Below are positions 1 to 11,442 of a stretch of DNA of 64,000 nucleotides, piece after piece. A program made the position numbers and the translations under genes. Position 1 is the stretch's first letter; every line of letters starts with the position of its first letter. Source of the stretch: Erodium maritimum (Eukaryota; Streptophyta; Magnoliopsida; Geraniales; Geraniaceae). The notes under the pieces are model-generated. The model saw only the letters and a list, made by a program, of their open reading frames with translations, had not been told where the DNA came from and ran no database searches. The stretch spans positions 57,836,012 to 57,900,011 of the forward strand of contig OY997590.1 of NCBI GenBank assembly GCA_963921825.1, in the 5' to 3' direction.

Positions 1-259
1 GTCAAATTAGACTCTACACGTGTACAGAGAAAGATCACACGTGTGAGGAGAAAAATATTGGACAAGAAGACAGACAACCCAAAGCTGATCTATCAGCTCT
101 GCTGCTTGGTATCAGATATGGCCATTGGGAGTAAATATATATAATCTAACACTCAGGTACAATCTCTTAAGTCACCTTCAATTATTGGAATGAGAAAGTA
201 AGACACTGATATTCAATGTTAATTTTTTTTTTTTTATCAAAATAACATGTCAATAAGTT

Positions 260-1193
260 ACCAGATTAACAATTCCTCGTAGAAAAAGTTATTTGCTAGA
301 GTTTGCGCCTTCAATGAAAGGCAAACCTAGGGTTTCAGTCCTTTTCATCGCGTCTCACTCCGGTGTAGTCTTCACCTCTTCCGACATAGGTTCGGTCTTT
401 TCTCTACACTGTCATGGCGTTCTCCCCGCTCTTTCTCCTCTTTTGGAGCTGCTAAGCCGGGAATCGAGAATCTCCCCTCTGTGCGAGGCAACCTACTGTG
501 GTCCTCTTCGTCAACGATTCCCCCTTCCTTTCTGGCACTACCTCCGCAGCCGCACTGAAGCGGTCATCACCGTCCCCACCTCATTGGCCTCCACCGAGGC
601 ATGCGAGGGAGAGGAGGAGCCAAGATCATGGTTGGAGCAAGGCATGGTGGAGGCCTAATCCTAGAAGCCGCACCGCCCGAGAGAGGACTAGCCAGAGTAC
701 GATTGTGGCAACTTTGGGCTGGCGAACTAGGGTTTGGAGGAAGGAGGACGGGGTGGGAATTTCTTGGAGAAGAAGCAACCGAGGATCGTTGCGTGAACCA
801 TACGAGTCTTGGTTTGAAGACCATGGTCGGGTAACTATCGTCGCTGCCGTCCAGTCAGTCTTTGTAAGCTCGGTGTCTACTGAACAGGAAATCATGGATT
901 CCCCTAGGTAGGGGAGCATCGGGGACTGGCCCAGGGAGAGGTCCCCGAACGATGCTTTGCCTCCCACCATCACCATTACTGTTGAGGTCTTTACTGATCT
1001 TCGGTACCCCACCACCTTTTATGATATTCTGTCCTCGCCCTTGGGGCACCGATTCAATACCGTCCATGACAGTTATTTTACGAAAAGAATAGCGAACATT
1101 CTTGAGTGCTCTTGCCCTATTCTTCGTGGTTAAAGAGTCTCTGATGCACTTGAAACAACTTGATTAATGAAAATTACCTTTTGCTATAAAAAA
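260..1193 (+). mobile_element. LINE-like poly-A retroposon, about 0.93 kb
   Basis: The 934-bp unit lies between near-identical 16-base direct repeats at 244-259 and 1194-1209 (15 of 16 match; core TCAATAAGTT) and ends in an A-run just before the right repeat. That is the signature of target-primed retroposition. The 5' part is GC-rich with an AGGGTTT motif; the 3' end is AT-rich and resembles plant LINE tails (ATTAATG, then TATAAAAA). Several overlapping ORFs of 70-137 codons exist, but none matches a family I recognise. It is probably a non-autonomous or 5'-truncated LINE derivative. Boundaries are directly seen; the LINE assignment is inference. Confidence 0.65.
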
Positions 1194-1456
1194 AACATAT
1201 CAATAAGTTTTCAGTACATGTACAACTACTATATCACATCTCAAAATAATAAAAAGGTAAATTACAAATAACTACTCAAACGTGTAATGTTTAATTAATT
1301 TATATCCTAAAGTATTTTTTAATTGATACTTACTTTGATGTTTAGCTATATAACAAAAAGCTCAAGCCGTTAGTTAAAATAACAAAAATACCCTCAACTA
1401 CACTTCAATAATTATATTTTAAAAAATATATTTTGTTATATACATACATACATATA

Positions 1457-2827
1457 GAGGGGAAATCTATTGAGAACCACTCTTAACATAGGAACTGTGA
1501 GAACCAATCCTAGCCACACACATTTAAGATCCAACATTCACCATGATGACACATCATCATCTCAATTCTACCATAGTTCACGTCACTTTCATCTATTCTC
1601 ACACAAACAAGTGTATAATTGTAATAGCATGGTGTCATGTGGACAATTGTCAATTTTTTTTTTCACCAATTCACTAATTTAATATTTCCCGATTCGTTTG
1701 AACTCCGATTAACTTCAAACTTGCGCCAATATTTTTCTTTTTTCAAGGGCTTTAAATCAAGATCAGTCATGAATATATTTTGAAGCACGAAAATAAAAAT
1801 TTATATCAAGGTGATAAAAATAATGTTGAGCGTTGATAAATCTTCACTAATAAATGTTTTATATCGGAGTACCAACTAGTGCTAAATGTTGATAAAAAAA
1901 CATGTAATGAGGTGATAAGAAACAAAAAATGAGGTGATAAAAACCATTTTCAATTTTGATAAGAAGTGTGATACACTAGAGTTTAACGTTGATAAAAAAA
2001 ACTTGTGATGAGGTGATAAAAAACACGTAATTCAATGATAAATCTAGTGTTTAGTGTTGATAAAACTGGTGTTCATAAAAAGAACGTGATGAGATGATAA
2101 AAATCATGATCAGTTTTGGAGAATGGGGTGATAAAACCAGTGTAAAGTGTTGATAAAAACAGGGCAAAGTGTTGATAAACCCAGAGCAAAGTGTTGATAA
2201 AAATTACCCATATATAATTCCTTTAAAAACTAGCCCCGAAATAATTTTTTTTTCGTGCTTCAAAAAAACATGTGATGGGGGTGATAAAACACACGTAATT
2301 TGAATGATAAACCTAGTGTTTAGTGTTGATAAAACTAGTGTTCATAAAAAGCACGCGATGAGGTGATAAAATCATGATCAGTTTTGGAAAATGAGGTGAT
2401 AAAACCAGTGTAAAGTGTTGATAAAACCAGTGTAAAAGTGTTGATAAAACCAGAGCAAAGTGTTGATAAAAATTACCCAGATTTTTTTTTTAAAAAAAAA
2501 TCTACCCCGAAATAATTTTTTTTTCGTGCTTCAAAATATATTCATGACTGATCTTGATTGAAAGCCCTTAAAAAAACAAAACTAATGGTGCAAGTTTGAA
2601 GCCAGTCTGAGTTCAAACGAATCGGTAAAAATTAAATTAGTGAATTGGTTAAAAAACAATAATATGATAGTTTTACTAAAAAGCCCTTACCACTTACTAA
2701 AAAGTGCTGTTTTTTTTTTGCAGTCAACTATTCAATTGCATCTCATCCATCCATTCCTAAAATGGATGACTTAGATTGGTTCTCGCGGTTCCTACGTTAA
2801 AACATGGTTCTCACCAGATTTCTCCTC
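1457..2827. mobile_element. Nested MULE-type element, 1.37 kb, inside the MITE
   Basis: Ends GAGGGGAAATC (1457) and GATTTCTCCTC (to 2827) are inverted repeats. The inverted similarity continues inward through the GAGAACC blocks (1470-1510 against 2775-2815) and again between about 1660-1800 and 2508-2655. A perfect 10-bp duplication CATACATATA flanks it (1447-1456 and 2828-2837). The centre is a field of degenerate tandem repeats. No transposase is seen, so it is non-autonomous. Confidence 0.8.
1805..2485. repeat. Degenerate tandem repeats rich in GTTGATAAAA
   Basis: The motif GTGTTGATAAAA(C) recurs many times at irregular spacings of about 20-40 bases, with linkers such as CCAGTGTAAA and CCAGAGCAAA. 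A longer block is duplicated: 2235-2275 and 2500-2540 share CCCCGAAATAATTTTTTTTT and the CGTGCTTCAAAA that follows. It is the core of the nested MITE and has no coding capacity. Confidence 0.7.
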
Positions 2828-3059
2828 CATACATATATATATATATATATACTTATTAAATCACTTCAGTTTTATTTAAAAACATTATTTTAAAAACCAC
2901 TGAGGGCATTTTTGTCATTTTAGCTGACAACTTGGGATATTTGTTATATAACTAAACATTAGAGTAGGTATTAGTTAAAAAAAACTTTATGGTATGTATC
3001 AGTTAAATGCTACAAGTTTGGGGTAGGTATTTGTAATTTACACATAATAAAACCCAACA

Positions 3060-4890
3060 CGAACATGTAGTTTTGTAAAAAAAATGCTCCCAGGAATGGT
3101 TAAGGTTTTCGCTTTCACAACCATGTTGTTGTCGTCAACACCCGTTCCAGATATACCACTAACGAAGAACGGAGATGGCCCGCCCCAATGTAATCATCGT
3201 CGTCAATCTCGGGCCATATCCTGTCTTTCCGCACAAACAAATCTTCTCTCAGCCATGAGTGCCCGGTTCCTTGGACGGCTGCCCACTACAATGGTTACGT
3301 CTCCTTCTTATCTCCGGTAGCAATGTCCCAAGCCATTGACATCTTCAATGGTTTCAAGGTCGACAGTTATCTGTTGTTTGTGGCTTTCTTCTGTTTGATT
3401 CCTCCGTCTGGTCGCAAGTGGGTGGAAAACAGAGCTTAGGAACCATAAAACAAAGCATCGACCGTTTCAACAAGGCGTGCTGGAGGAGCCTGTTCCAATC
3501 GATAAGCATCCCGGAGTAGAGGGAATGCCTCTTTCATGCATAGGCGTGGAAGATGAAGTTTTTCTATCTCACTTTCAGACTGGTTTAATAGGCTTGTTAA
3601 AGCCTGGTTTCTCTGTTAACGGCGTCCAAAAGGCCTACAGATAAGAGACTTTTTAGGAGTTGGTATGTACCATCTTTGTGATTGCGTTTAGGTCATCGCG
3701 GGTACGTAACCATGTCCTGAATATCTTCTGAGATGGTTTGATCCTTTGGCTAATAAGGGAGACAATGCATTCTTGGTAGGGATTTGACAATAGGTTGAGG
3801 TTGCCCATATTACTCCTTTTGGCTGTATCTTGAGCATTATACATGAGTTGTTGGGTGGTATAGGTGAGGTCGTTGCTTATTGTTTTGTAGATGATGCAGA
3901 GTTCTTCTTGATTGTGTTGTTTTGATCCGATATCGAAGAATTATATCTGGGGTACCCTACTCCATAGTTGTGTTAAGGAAGGGGTCGTTCTGTGTTTCGG
4001 TTTCGCCGACGGAGATTGGCATCAGTTCTTCTTCGGATTAGAAGCCCTCAGCCCCAAACTTAGCGAAACAGTGTGCACCTCGGGAGGAAGAGAAAACTTC
4101 GACATAGATGGAGGTTCGACCCGTTGTAGCAATAGGACCGCATGAATCCGTTAACATCGAGGGTGATGAAGTGGCTGGACGTGACGACTTTGTTGTGGTT
4201 GATCTCTCGGCTTCACAAGGAATGGGGTTAGTACCTCATGTCGGTCCTCTGAAATCGGACTCATAGGTTGAATGGTTAGATTTTATGGCGGGTGATTCTA
4301 CGGGTGTACCGGTAGTGACGTCTTCTCAGTTTTCGCAGACAGCGCCCATGTCTATTGTTGGCATTGTGTTGCCTGAACTAACAGTCAGTTTATAGTTGTA
4401 CTCCTCGAGTGGGTGGAAAAAGTCATTCTCAAGCCTAAGGATAATAAGGGATGACCCCTAAAGTCTCAGGTACTGCCTGCTCTTATGCTTCATCGGAATA
4501 TTCAAATTTGGTCCAAGACTTGGTTGAGTCGAGAGAGAAGAGCGATGTCCACAGTCCCTAAACGTGGGAATATGTCTTCCAAGTCAGCAAAAAGGCCCAC
4601 AAGTACTGTGTTTTAGTTTCTGATCAAAGTTTAGACATGGAGGTACTTGAAAATTATACTGACGATCCTTTTTTGAATTATAATGGTGAAGAGTGGTTCG
4701 AGGAGGACATTTAATTTTTTGTTTGTGCGACTTGTAGTCCCTTAGAGCTCCCTTTCGATTTTTCTTGGTTTTTACTATTATTGTTTCCTTAAGATTAAGA
4801 ACTTTTTCTCTTCTACAACATTGTACTTAATTTTCTTAAGTAGTATGTTCTTAAGTAGTATGAATAAATACACTCGCTTATAAAAAAAAG
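3060..4890 (+). pseudogene. Decayed retroposon with an RRM-like (LINE ORF1-type) segment
   Basis: No intact gene is present. Around 3290-3400 a conceptual translation contains GYVSFLSPVAMSQAIDIFNG followed by FKVDSYLLFVAF, which has the layout of the C-terminal half of an RRM as found in plant LINE ORF1 proteins. Further pieces are coding-like but broken by many stops and frame changes; the last ends near 4712. The segment ends TTATAAAAAAAAG at about 4880-4890, a poly-A tail like those of the other retroposons here. I found no clear target-site duplication, so the 5' limit is approximate. It could instead be a decayed cellular retrogene. Confidence 0.4.
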
Positions 4891-5571
4891 TCATGAATCC
4901 ACCTCATGTAGATCACATGGGGATGTCATGGTTGTAGGACTAAAGACTACTTTGATAGTTGTGATACACTCGTGTATCTTTATTCTATGGAGTATTCTCA
5001 AGGTGGGTAGTCCAAATGTCAAACTATTTGGCATCTGTGACTTTGACTCATATCTCTATACACATGATCAGTAAAACATTATCATCTCGTCAAAATCACA
5101 TTAGCTCTAACTATCGGTTCATGCTAAGGACTTATGAATGAATCTACTCTTTTATTTCTCAAAGTTCTACTAGTGGGGAGCTTCTCCCCAATACCTTAGA
5201 AAGGTTAGTATACTCATGGGTTTGCTAACATTACAACTTAATGATATAAAATATTTGCCAACTTATTTATTAACTTTTTTTTGATAACTTATTTATTAAC
5301 TTGCAAAGCCGTTTGTAACATGTCAATGTGGATTGTCTTAGGGCACAAAACCCCAACACCCCTATTGTATTTTCCCTGGTAGTACCAAGTATTTGGCTAA
5401 AGGATTAGTGTTCCAGTCATCACCGGAATTGTATCTCGTCCTTTCCAATTATTTCCATGATTGTATGATCAATTTTATCTTTCATTTTTGAATTAATAAA
5501 ATAACATACGTATGCTAAAAAAAGAATAGCGCACCCGAGTATTAAAAAGTCTCAAAGAAATTATAACATGT
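4891..5571. other. Unassigned AT-rich DNA
   Basis: I see no ORF with family resemblance, no RNA gene and no clear repeat boundary. The text around 5335-5410 resembles non-coding LTR sequence in composition only, so no call is made. Confidence 0.4.
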
Positions 5572-5580
5572 TTGTATAAA

Positions 5581-6196
5581 GGGATAATTCTATTTTAGTA
5601 CCCTAAAATTTTCGGATTTTGTTTTTAGTACCCTAAATGTTTTTTGTGTCACTTCAGTACCCTAAATCTTTGTTTATTCCAGTTTAGTACCCGCCGTTAA
5701 CTTTCCATCCATTTTTTGGATGGAAAAACGTCATGTGCCTTGCACATGACCCTATCTTTTATAATAATACCAAAACTACCCTTAGGTAGTTTAAAAAAAT
5801 GAATTTTTGAAAAATAAAAATGATTTTTAATAAATAAAAACTGACTTTTGATTTTTATTTTCATATATAAATTAATTTATAAATAAAAACTTATTTTTTA
5901 AAACAGTAAATTTATTTTTTAAAATTAAAATATAATTTTTATTAAAAAAACTTAATTCTTATATATGAAAAAAATTAAATTCAATGGCAAATTTTTTAAA
6001 ATTTGATGTAACATGAGGGGTATTTTGGACATTTTATGTTCATTGGATGGAAAGTTAACAACATTGGATGGAAAATCAGACGTTGGGTACTAAACTGGAA
6101 TAAACAAAGATTTAGGGTACTGAAGTGGCACAAAAAACATTTAGGGTACTAAAAACGAAATCCGAAAGTTTTAGGGTACTAAAATGGAATTATCCC
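5581..6196. mobile_element. MULE-type MITE with TIRs of about 120-150 bp
   Basis: The ends GGGATAATTC (5581) and its complement (to 6196) begin long inverted repeats that both carry the motif TTTAGTACCCTAAA several times. A perfect 9-bp duplication TTGTATAAA flanks the element (5572-5580 and 6197-6205). The centre is very AT-rich and non-coding. Length, TIR length and duplication length fit a Mutator-type MITE. Confidence 0.88.
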
Positions 6197-6205
6197 TTGT
6201 ATAAA

Positions 6206-7576
6206 TTGTATTACTATGTAAAAGTTTGGGAAAATAATAATAAAAAAAGCATCGTGAAGTTTTGAGATCAAGTAAATTAAAACATGTATATTTTGAGTTA
6301 AGCAGCTTGGGTCTGTAACATCTGTAATGAGTATTGATGGATTTGTCGAATGTATACATGTGAATCGACGAGGGTCGTCGACTCTCTACTGTAGATGGTG
6401 GTTGATTCATCGTGGATGAATGACTCAAGGATTTTCATCTACATTTACTTCAGAAAATAAAATAATTTTCAACCCATATTTTTATATAAAAAAATCCAAT
6501 ATTAAATTTGAAATATTTTCATCTATGTTATATATATATAACTTTTCTTTTTTTTATTCAAAGTTATTAAATATTAAATTAAAAAAAAACTGTTTTCACC
6601 TACATATTTTTTGTTTTCTCAATTATTGCACATTTTCATCCTTTCATATATATCTTTTAGTTGGTGGATAGACTGGAGTTTCAAAAGTATGAGAAACTTT
6701 AAGACCTTTTTTTTCCATTATATTACAAAAACATGATTTAACTTAAATTTTTATAGGGACCAATAGTCAATTTTATCAAAGTTTAGGTAAATAGAGTCGG
6801 TGTATCAAAAAAGGAGACGCACAACAATTTCTCTATTCTTGCAGCGAACACGCGCCAATGACTAGTCAGCGCACTAGTTTGTTGTTGTCATGTCGCTGCA
6901 ATTGTTAGTCGCGCATCAGTGCGTTTCTGCCATGTAGCCTTAAAAATACCTCTTCCCACAACCTTAAAAGTTCAAATTTTCACCTCTATAAATACAATCT
7001 CTCCTTAAATATTTTTTTAGACCTATCTTTCACTTTTCTACCCCCTTTCACTCATATATTTCTCCCAAATGTTTTTTTGATTGATTGCACATCATTACTC
7101 GATGATGACTACGAAAAAAATACAGGTCGTTGCTCATCCGAGATCATATAAGTCCGAACCGGGTCATCTTTTCCAACCTTCCCACCAACCCAAACCACTA
7201 AGGAGCCACAATCAAGTGTTTCATTCAATAAATTCCACTAGTGGGATCTCGTCAAAGATCAAGCGAAGTGTCGTCTCTATGTTCGACTAATTTAACTTTA
7301 CTTTAACCTCGTCTATGAAATGTCTATCGTTCGAATAAAATTGTTTTTTTTCTTTACTAAAAGTATGAAATGTATTATTATAATTATAAATTCTGCTAGA
7401 GTCAAACAAATTTAGTGGCATTGTAAACGGTTGGTATGATACTATAAACGCATGATGTAACTATTAAGTCAAGCAATAAGTCAAATGCTTAACTGATACA
7501 CTGTATATATTCTAAGAGGGAATCTTAATTTATATACTTAATGTATATAGATAATTTTTGGATGAAGTTTGATTAC
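6206..7576. other. Unassigned intergenic DNA
   Basis: Mostly AT-rich. A GC-richer patch at 6840-6960 and a 69-codon ORF at 7081-7290 (+) are present, but neither shows a recognisable domain or conserved motif. I see no RNA gene and no repeat with clear ends. Confidence 0.4.
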
Positions 7577-7591
7577 AACCATAATGATGAG

Positions 7592-8074
7592 CAACCGTCG
7601 CAACAGATGGAATCTCCGTGGAAGGACGCCCTCATCAAGAAGCGGGTGAGTCACCCTCCTAAGCATTTAACGGAATTCTACACTATGACGTGTAAACCAA
7701 ATGTCTCGGATCGGGAAATATGTGTTCGTCCCATCGACATTGGGAAACAGGTTGTGCAAGTCCGAAATGGAAAAAATCCAGTCATAACTTCGTCATATGG
7801 TACCGACGCATGGAATACACTTCGTGAGTTGGCTCCCAAAAAGAAGGATGCACAACCTCAACACTGATCCAGGGGGAAAGGATAGACGGGTTTTTCTGTT
7901 TCCGTTTTTGATCCTTGTTTATTTTTAAGAAGATGCTTGGCTTTTTGGCCCCCTTTGTTGGAGTCCCTTTGTAATCGTTGGTAGCCACCCTGTTTCTTGA
8001 ATCAGGGCATTCTAATTCCCTTTTTTGGAATCGGTCTTATTAATAAATTTTTCGAGCTTATTAAAGAATAAAAT
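7592..8074 (+). mobile_element. Short retroposon, 483 bp, with an ORF fragment
   Basis: Perfect 15-bp direct repeats AACCATAATGATGAG lie at 7577-7591 and 8075-8089 and delimit a 483-bp insert ending in an A-rich tail (AAAGAATAAAAT). The insert has an ORF from an ATG at 7607 to 7867 (86 codons, Lys/Pro-rich near its end) whose product I do not recognise. The open frame happens to extend upstream into flanking DNA, so a start at 7541 would be chimeric. The 3' part (7960-8060) resembles a LINE 3' UTR in style. It may be a 5'-truncated LINE or a retroposed gene fragment. Confidence 0.65.
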
Positions 8075-8627
8075 AACCATAATGATGAGTTTAATATGAT
8101 TTTTTGGAAAAAAAAATAATAGTAAATGGTCCACAAAAATGGCGACAAAGGATATATAATTATCATTTTTGTCCAAATATAGCATATGCTCATCTAGAAT
8201 CTCTTGATAAACTATTATTTTTTCGAAACGAGAGACGAGGAATTACATTAATAATACCAATCAAACCATACAATAAGGGCTAGATGCTCTGAGAATCAGA
8301 ATAAGATCGGGACTCCTATAGGTGGACCTGTCAAAGTAGTCTAATTTACATATTAGACAAACATAGAGATTCCTCTGAACTGGAAATAGAAATAGTTGAA
8401 AACAACTGAATCAAAATGCATCAAGCTAAAATAGAAAAACAACAGAAAATCCTTAGTGTATACATGCTTCCTCAAGACACAGCAAGTAGGACCGGTCCCG
8501 AATCGTGAGGGGTATGCCACCAACCTTCTACCCCCGTTCTCCCTAGAAACTCACGGCTCTTGGTGATGCTATTTTTGTAAGAACCGCCCTCGGTCGATCC
8601 CGGTCGAACCGGAGGTTTTCGGCGAAA

Positions 8628-8653
8628 GTTGACTTTTTGCCGGAAAAGTCAAC
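8628..8653 (+). repeat. Perfect 10-bp hairpin near the LTR 5' end
   Basis: GTTGACTTTT (8628-8637), six bases, then AAAAGTCAAC (8644-8653). Both arms carry TTGACT, the core of a WRKY W-box, in inverted orientation. Imperfect versions lie at the same place in the LTR at 34632 and, complemented, near the ends of the LTRs at 46070 and 54640. Confidence 0.6.
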
Positions 8654-9454
8654 CGATGACTCTGAGGGTCATTTGGGACCTTTCCGGAGCCCAAAAGCTT
8701 AGCCGTCGTTACTGTTAGCTTAGTTGGGCCGTTTCCTTTCAATTGACTGTAATGTTGGGAAAAGTCAACCCAGGGTTATTTTCGGTCAACCGCGGTCCAA
8801 TTAGAGACTAAGCGTAAATAATTAAGTGAGCTGGATTTATTTGAGCTAGGAGTGGTCCCCACATGGACATGTGTCTATATTTTCTTGGAGGGGAAGAAAA
8901 AGGGGTTAAAAGGACCCATTTGCCCCTAAATTGTTAGTCTTGAGAAATGGGAAGCAAAGGGGTAGTTTGGAGTTTTCCCCTTTAGGGTATATGACTCATT
9001 GTGGGTGCATTTCAGCCATTATTATATTGGTGGCCGAAATTGAGAGAGAGAGAGGAAGAGGAAAAGAGGTTTTGGAAACTTGAAGAAGGAGAAAGGAGGA
9101 AAAATGGTGGCTTGAACCCATTCTCTACCCAAAATCTTCCATTTTCACTTGATTCTTCATCTATTCTCCATCCTCAAGGTAAATCCCTCTTCCTTTTTCG
9201 TTTTGGGGAAAAAAGAGAAGAACTTAGTTGGGTTTGAACTTGTGGATGTTGGATGATGATTTTTGGAGAAGAAAATGAGTTAGATGATTGATTTAACTTG
9301 GTTTTGAGTAGTTTTGATGAAACCCATTGAAGGGATTGAAGTATTGGAGATTGTTGGGTCTGTTTTGGAGGTTTGAAGGTTCATCAATGGAGGTTTTGGG
9401 GTTTAAATTCGTGAAATCGGAGCTGGAGGAAGAAGAAGGTCGGAACTGTCCAGA

Positions 9455-9600
9455 CCCGTCACAGATCCGTGACGGGGACCGTGATGGGGGAAGTCACGGC
9501 TCCGTGAGGGAGACCGTGACGGCCTGGACCACGGATCCGTGATTAGATCCGTGGCGGAGCCCATTAAGGACCCGTGATCAGAACCGTGACAGACCTGATT
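9455..9600. repeat. Cluster of GTCACGGATCCGTGAC-type palindromes
   Basis: Several imperfect copies of the 16-bp palindrome GTCACGGATCCGTGAC are packed here. A perfect copy occurs in the sister LTR near 35528, and another at about 59986-60003 inside the gypsy element. The clusters are non-coding. Confidence 0.6.
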
Positions 9601-10891
9601 TGACCCTTTTGGGTCCTCTTCGTTGAATTTCGAGTAATTGGGACGGTTATCTATAACCGAGTCCTCTTAGGGTTAATTGGGAGTGTTTTCCTCTTTTAAC
9701 CTTTGTGAATTACTCTTAATTCTCGGTTTGTTTTGTGATCCAAGACTTTGGACCCGAGCGTGACGGAGGAGGAGGCACTTAGACATCGTGAAGTGGAGGG
9801 GGAAACTAGCCAGGTCGTCAACAACTAGGAGTTGAGAGTTGATTACTTTTGAGGTAGGGAAAGTAGCGAATACCGGTTTAATTACGGAAAGTTACTAGTA
9901 TGCCTCTAAGATAATAATAATAACCGGAAAGGTCCTAGTTTGCATATAGGATGTGATTCACTAGAATAACCGCTTTCAATTACGATAATAAACGGAAGAG
10001 TCTTAGTTTGCATATAGGATGTGATTCACTAGAATAATCGCTTTCAATTATGGGAAATTGCTGTGCTGGTAGAATGGCCATGTCGAGCCTTAGGGTTGCG
10101 TGTTGATTGTGATGCCATGATCTATGATTGAGATGCATGATGCGTGTTGTAGCCATTGATTAGATTGAGAGTCATAACAAGATATACTCGGTGTAGCATG
10201 TTGTTGCTATGTTTGGGCAAGTGTGACATGCGTGATGTGATGTGAACCATTGATTGTGATATGATCGGGTGAGTGATAGATCGATATGTGTGTTATGGTG
10301 AATTGACTCGGTTAGTATACCGTGGTCGAACTATGGCAGTGTGATGCATGTTATGCTCTTAATGTGTGTTCCAAGAGGAAGTGTAACCGGTGTGATACCT
10401 ACACCGAGGGATAGTTCCGGTGTAGGGTATCGAGGCCAAGGATGGCGTGATCAGTACCCGATGACTTGTGGTCCAGGATGACGTCTGAACGAGGTGTGTG
10501 CCGATCCGGTACGTATGGTGAGTAATGCCCCGAGTCTGTGTGCCGGGAAGACATCTGACTGAATGTATTGCCGGTCGAGGATGTTACCCCGAGTCTCAAT
10601 GACGGGAAGATATTGGGACCGATGATGTGTGGTCCGGTACGATATAAGTGGTTGTGTGCATTCAGTGATGTTGGAAACTGTTGTACGGGGTTGTGTTTGT
10701 TCTGATGTGTGTTCTATGCTTGTTAAGTGGCTGTGTGCGTCGTTTAAGTGTGAATATGGTCTTATGAGAGTGATTAGTGGTTGTTAACTTCCCGAGGACG
10801 TTATTAGTAGTTATGCTTTGCTAGTATGCCCTAATTGGACGGTTACTCGTGGTGGTGAACAGATGTTCATAACCTTAACTACTTTTTCTAC

Positions 10892-10905
10892 TGAGCGAAA
10901 GCTCA
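10892..10905 (+). repeat. Conserved hairpin TGAGC-GAAA-GCTCA
   Basis: A 5-bp stem with a GAAA loop, 24 bases upstream of a pyrimidine tract ending in CAG|GT at 10929. Equivalent hairpins lie at 37221-37234, 41541-41558, 46345-46362 (complement), 54913-54930 and 60951-60968, always just before a pyrimidine tract and AG|GT. Confidence 0.65.
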
Positions 10906-11442
10906 CCCCCCTTACTTGTTGTTTTTCAGGTCTTGAGCGGGACTTGTGCTAGCGGGATTCTCGGCGCTTGGGAGCTAGCGAGGGTCTTGTTTAGCTGTCT
11001 AGAGACGTACTGTTATTTTGAACTAAACACTTATTTTGATGGTTTTTATGAGCTGTTGACTCTTTTATCGGATTTATGGACTTCAGAGGTTTATGATTAA
11101 AACCTATCTCATTTCGATTGCTTTATTTAATTATTGTTTTAAGCTCACGTCTCGAGTCCGGTCAAAACCGGATTTGGGGCGTGACAATTTTGCAGCCCGC
11201 ACCTGATCAGAGTCATGTCCTTCTTCAACGACTAACCGGTCCCTAACGGCCTTCAAAGCCCCCGTAGACGAGGGGATGAGCGGGAGTGGTTATCCCAACC
11301 TGGAAATGGCCCTCTATTGCACCGATGGAGATCATTCAGGCAAGAACACCGACGAAGATAGGTGAGGAGGGAGCAACGATGTGACTACACTATGGATCCG
11401 GCCCTGCATGGTGGATCTGGGGAGGTGCAACGACGACGAGAG

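Larger units (their letters stand above)
1255..3043. mobile_element. MULE-type MITE, copy 1, carrying a nested MITE
   Basis: Inverted ends built on GTAAATTACAAATA (1257 inward) and its complement (to 3041) are flanked by a perfect 9-bp duplication ATAATAAAA (1246-1254 and 3044-3052), the duplication length of Mutator-like elements. After removing the nested insertion and its 10-bp duplication, 408 bp remain, close to the 422-bp sister copy at 14493-14914, which shares the same TIR and subterminal blocks. No coding potential is visible. The terminal two bases of the two ends do not pair perfectly. Confidence 0.8.
8576..11186 (+). mobile_element. Solo LTR, gypsy-like, type A (2.6 kb)
   Basis: The sequence runs from TGTAAGAACCGCC to GGGGCGTGACA with 5'-TG...CA-3' ends and a perfect 5-bp duplication ATTTT (8571-8575 and 11187-11191). 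No internal domain follows, so it is a solo LTR left by LTR-LTR recombination. It is related end to end to the LTR at 34632-37518 and shares terminal and central blocks with the LTRs at 46070, 54640 and 60678. Orientation is set by the complete element at 54640-63835, whose PBS shows that TGTAA is the 5' end. Confidence 0.9.

Noticed and set aside
7541..7606. N-terminal extension of the 108-codon ORF
   Set aside because: It lies in flanking DNA left of the insertion site and includes the target-site duplication, so it is not part of the inserted sequence.
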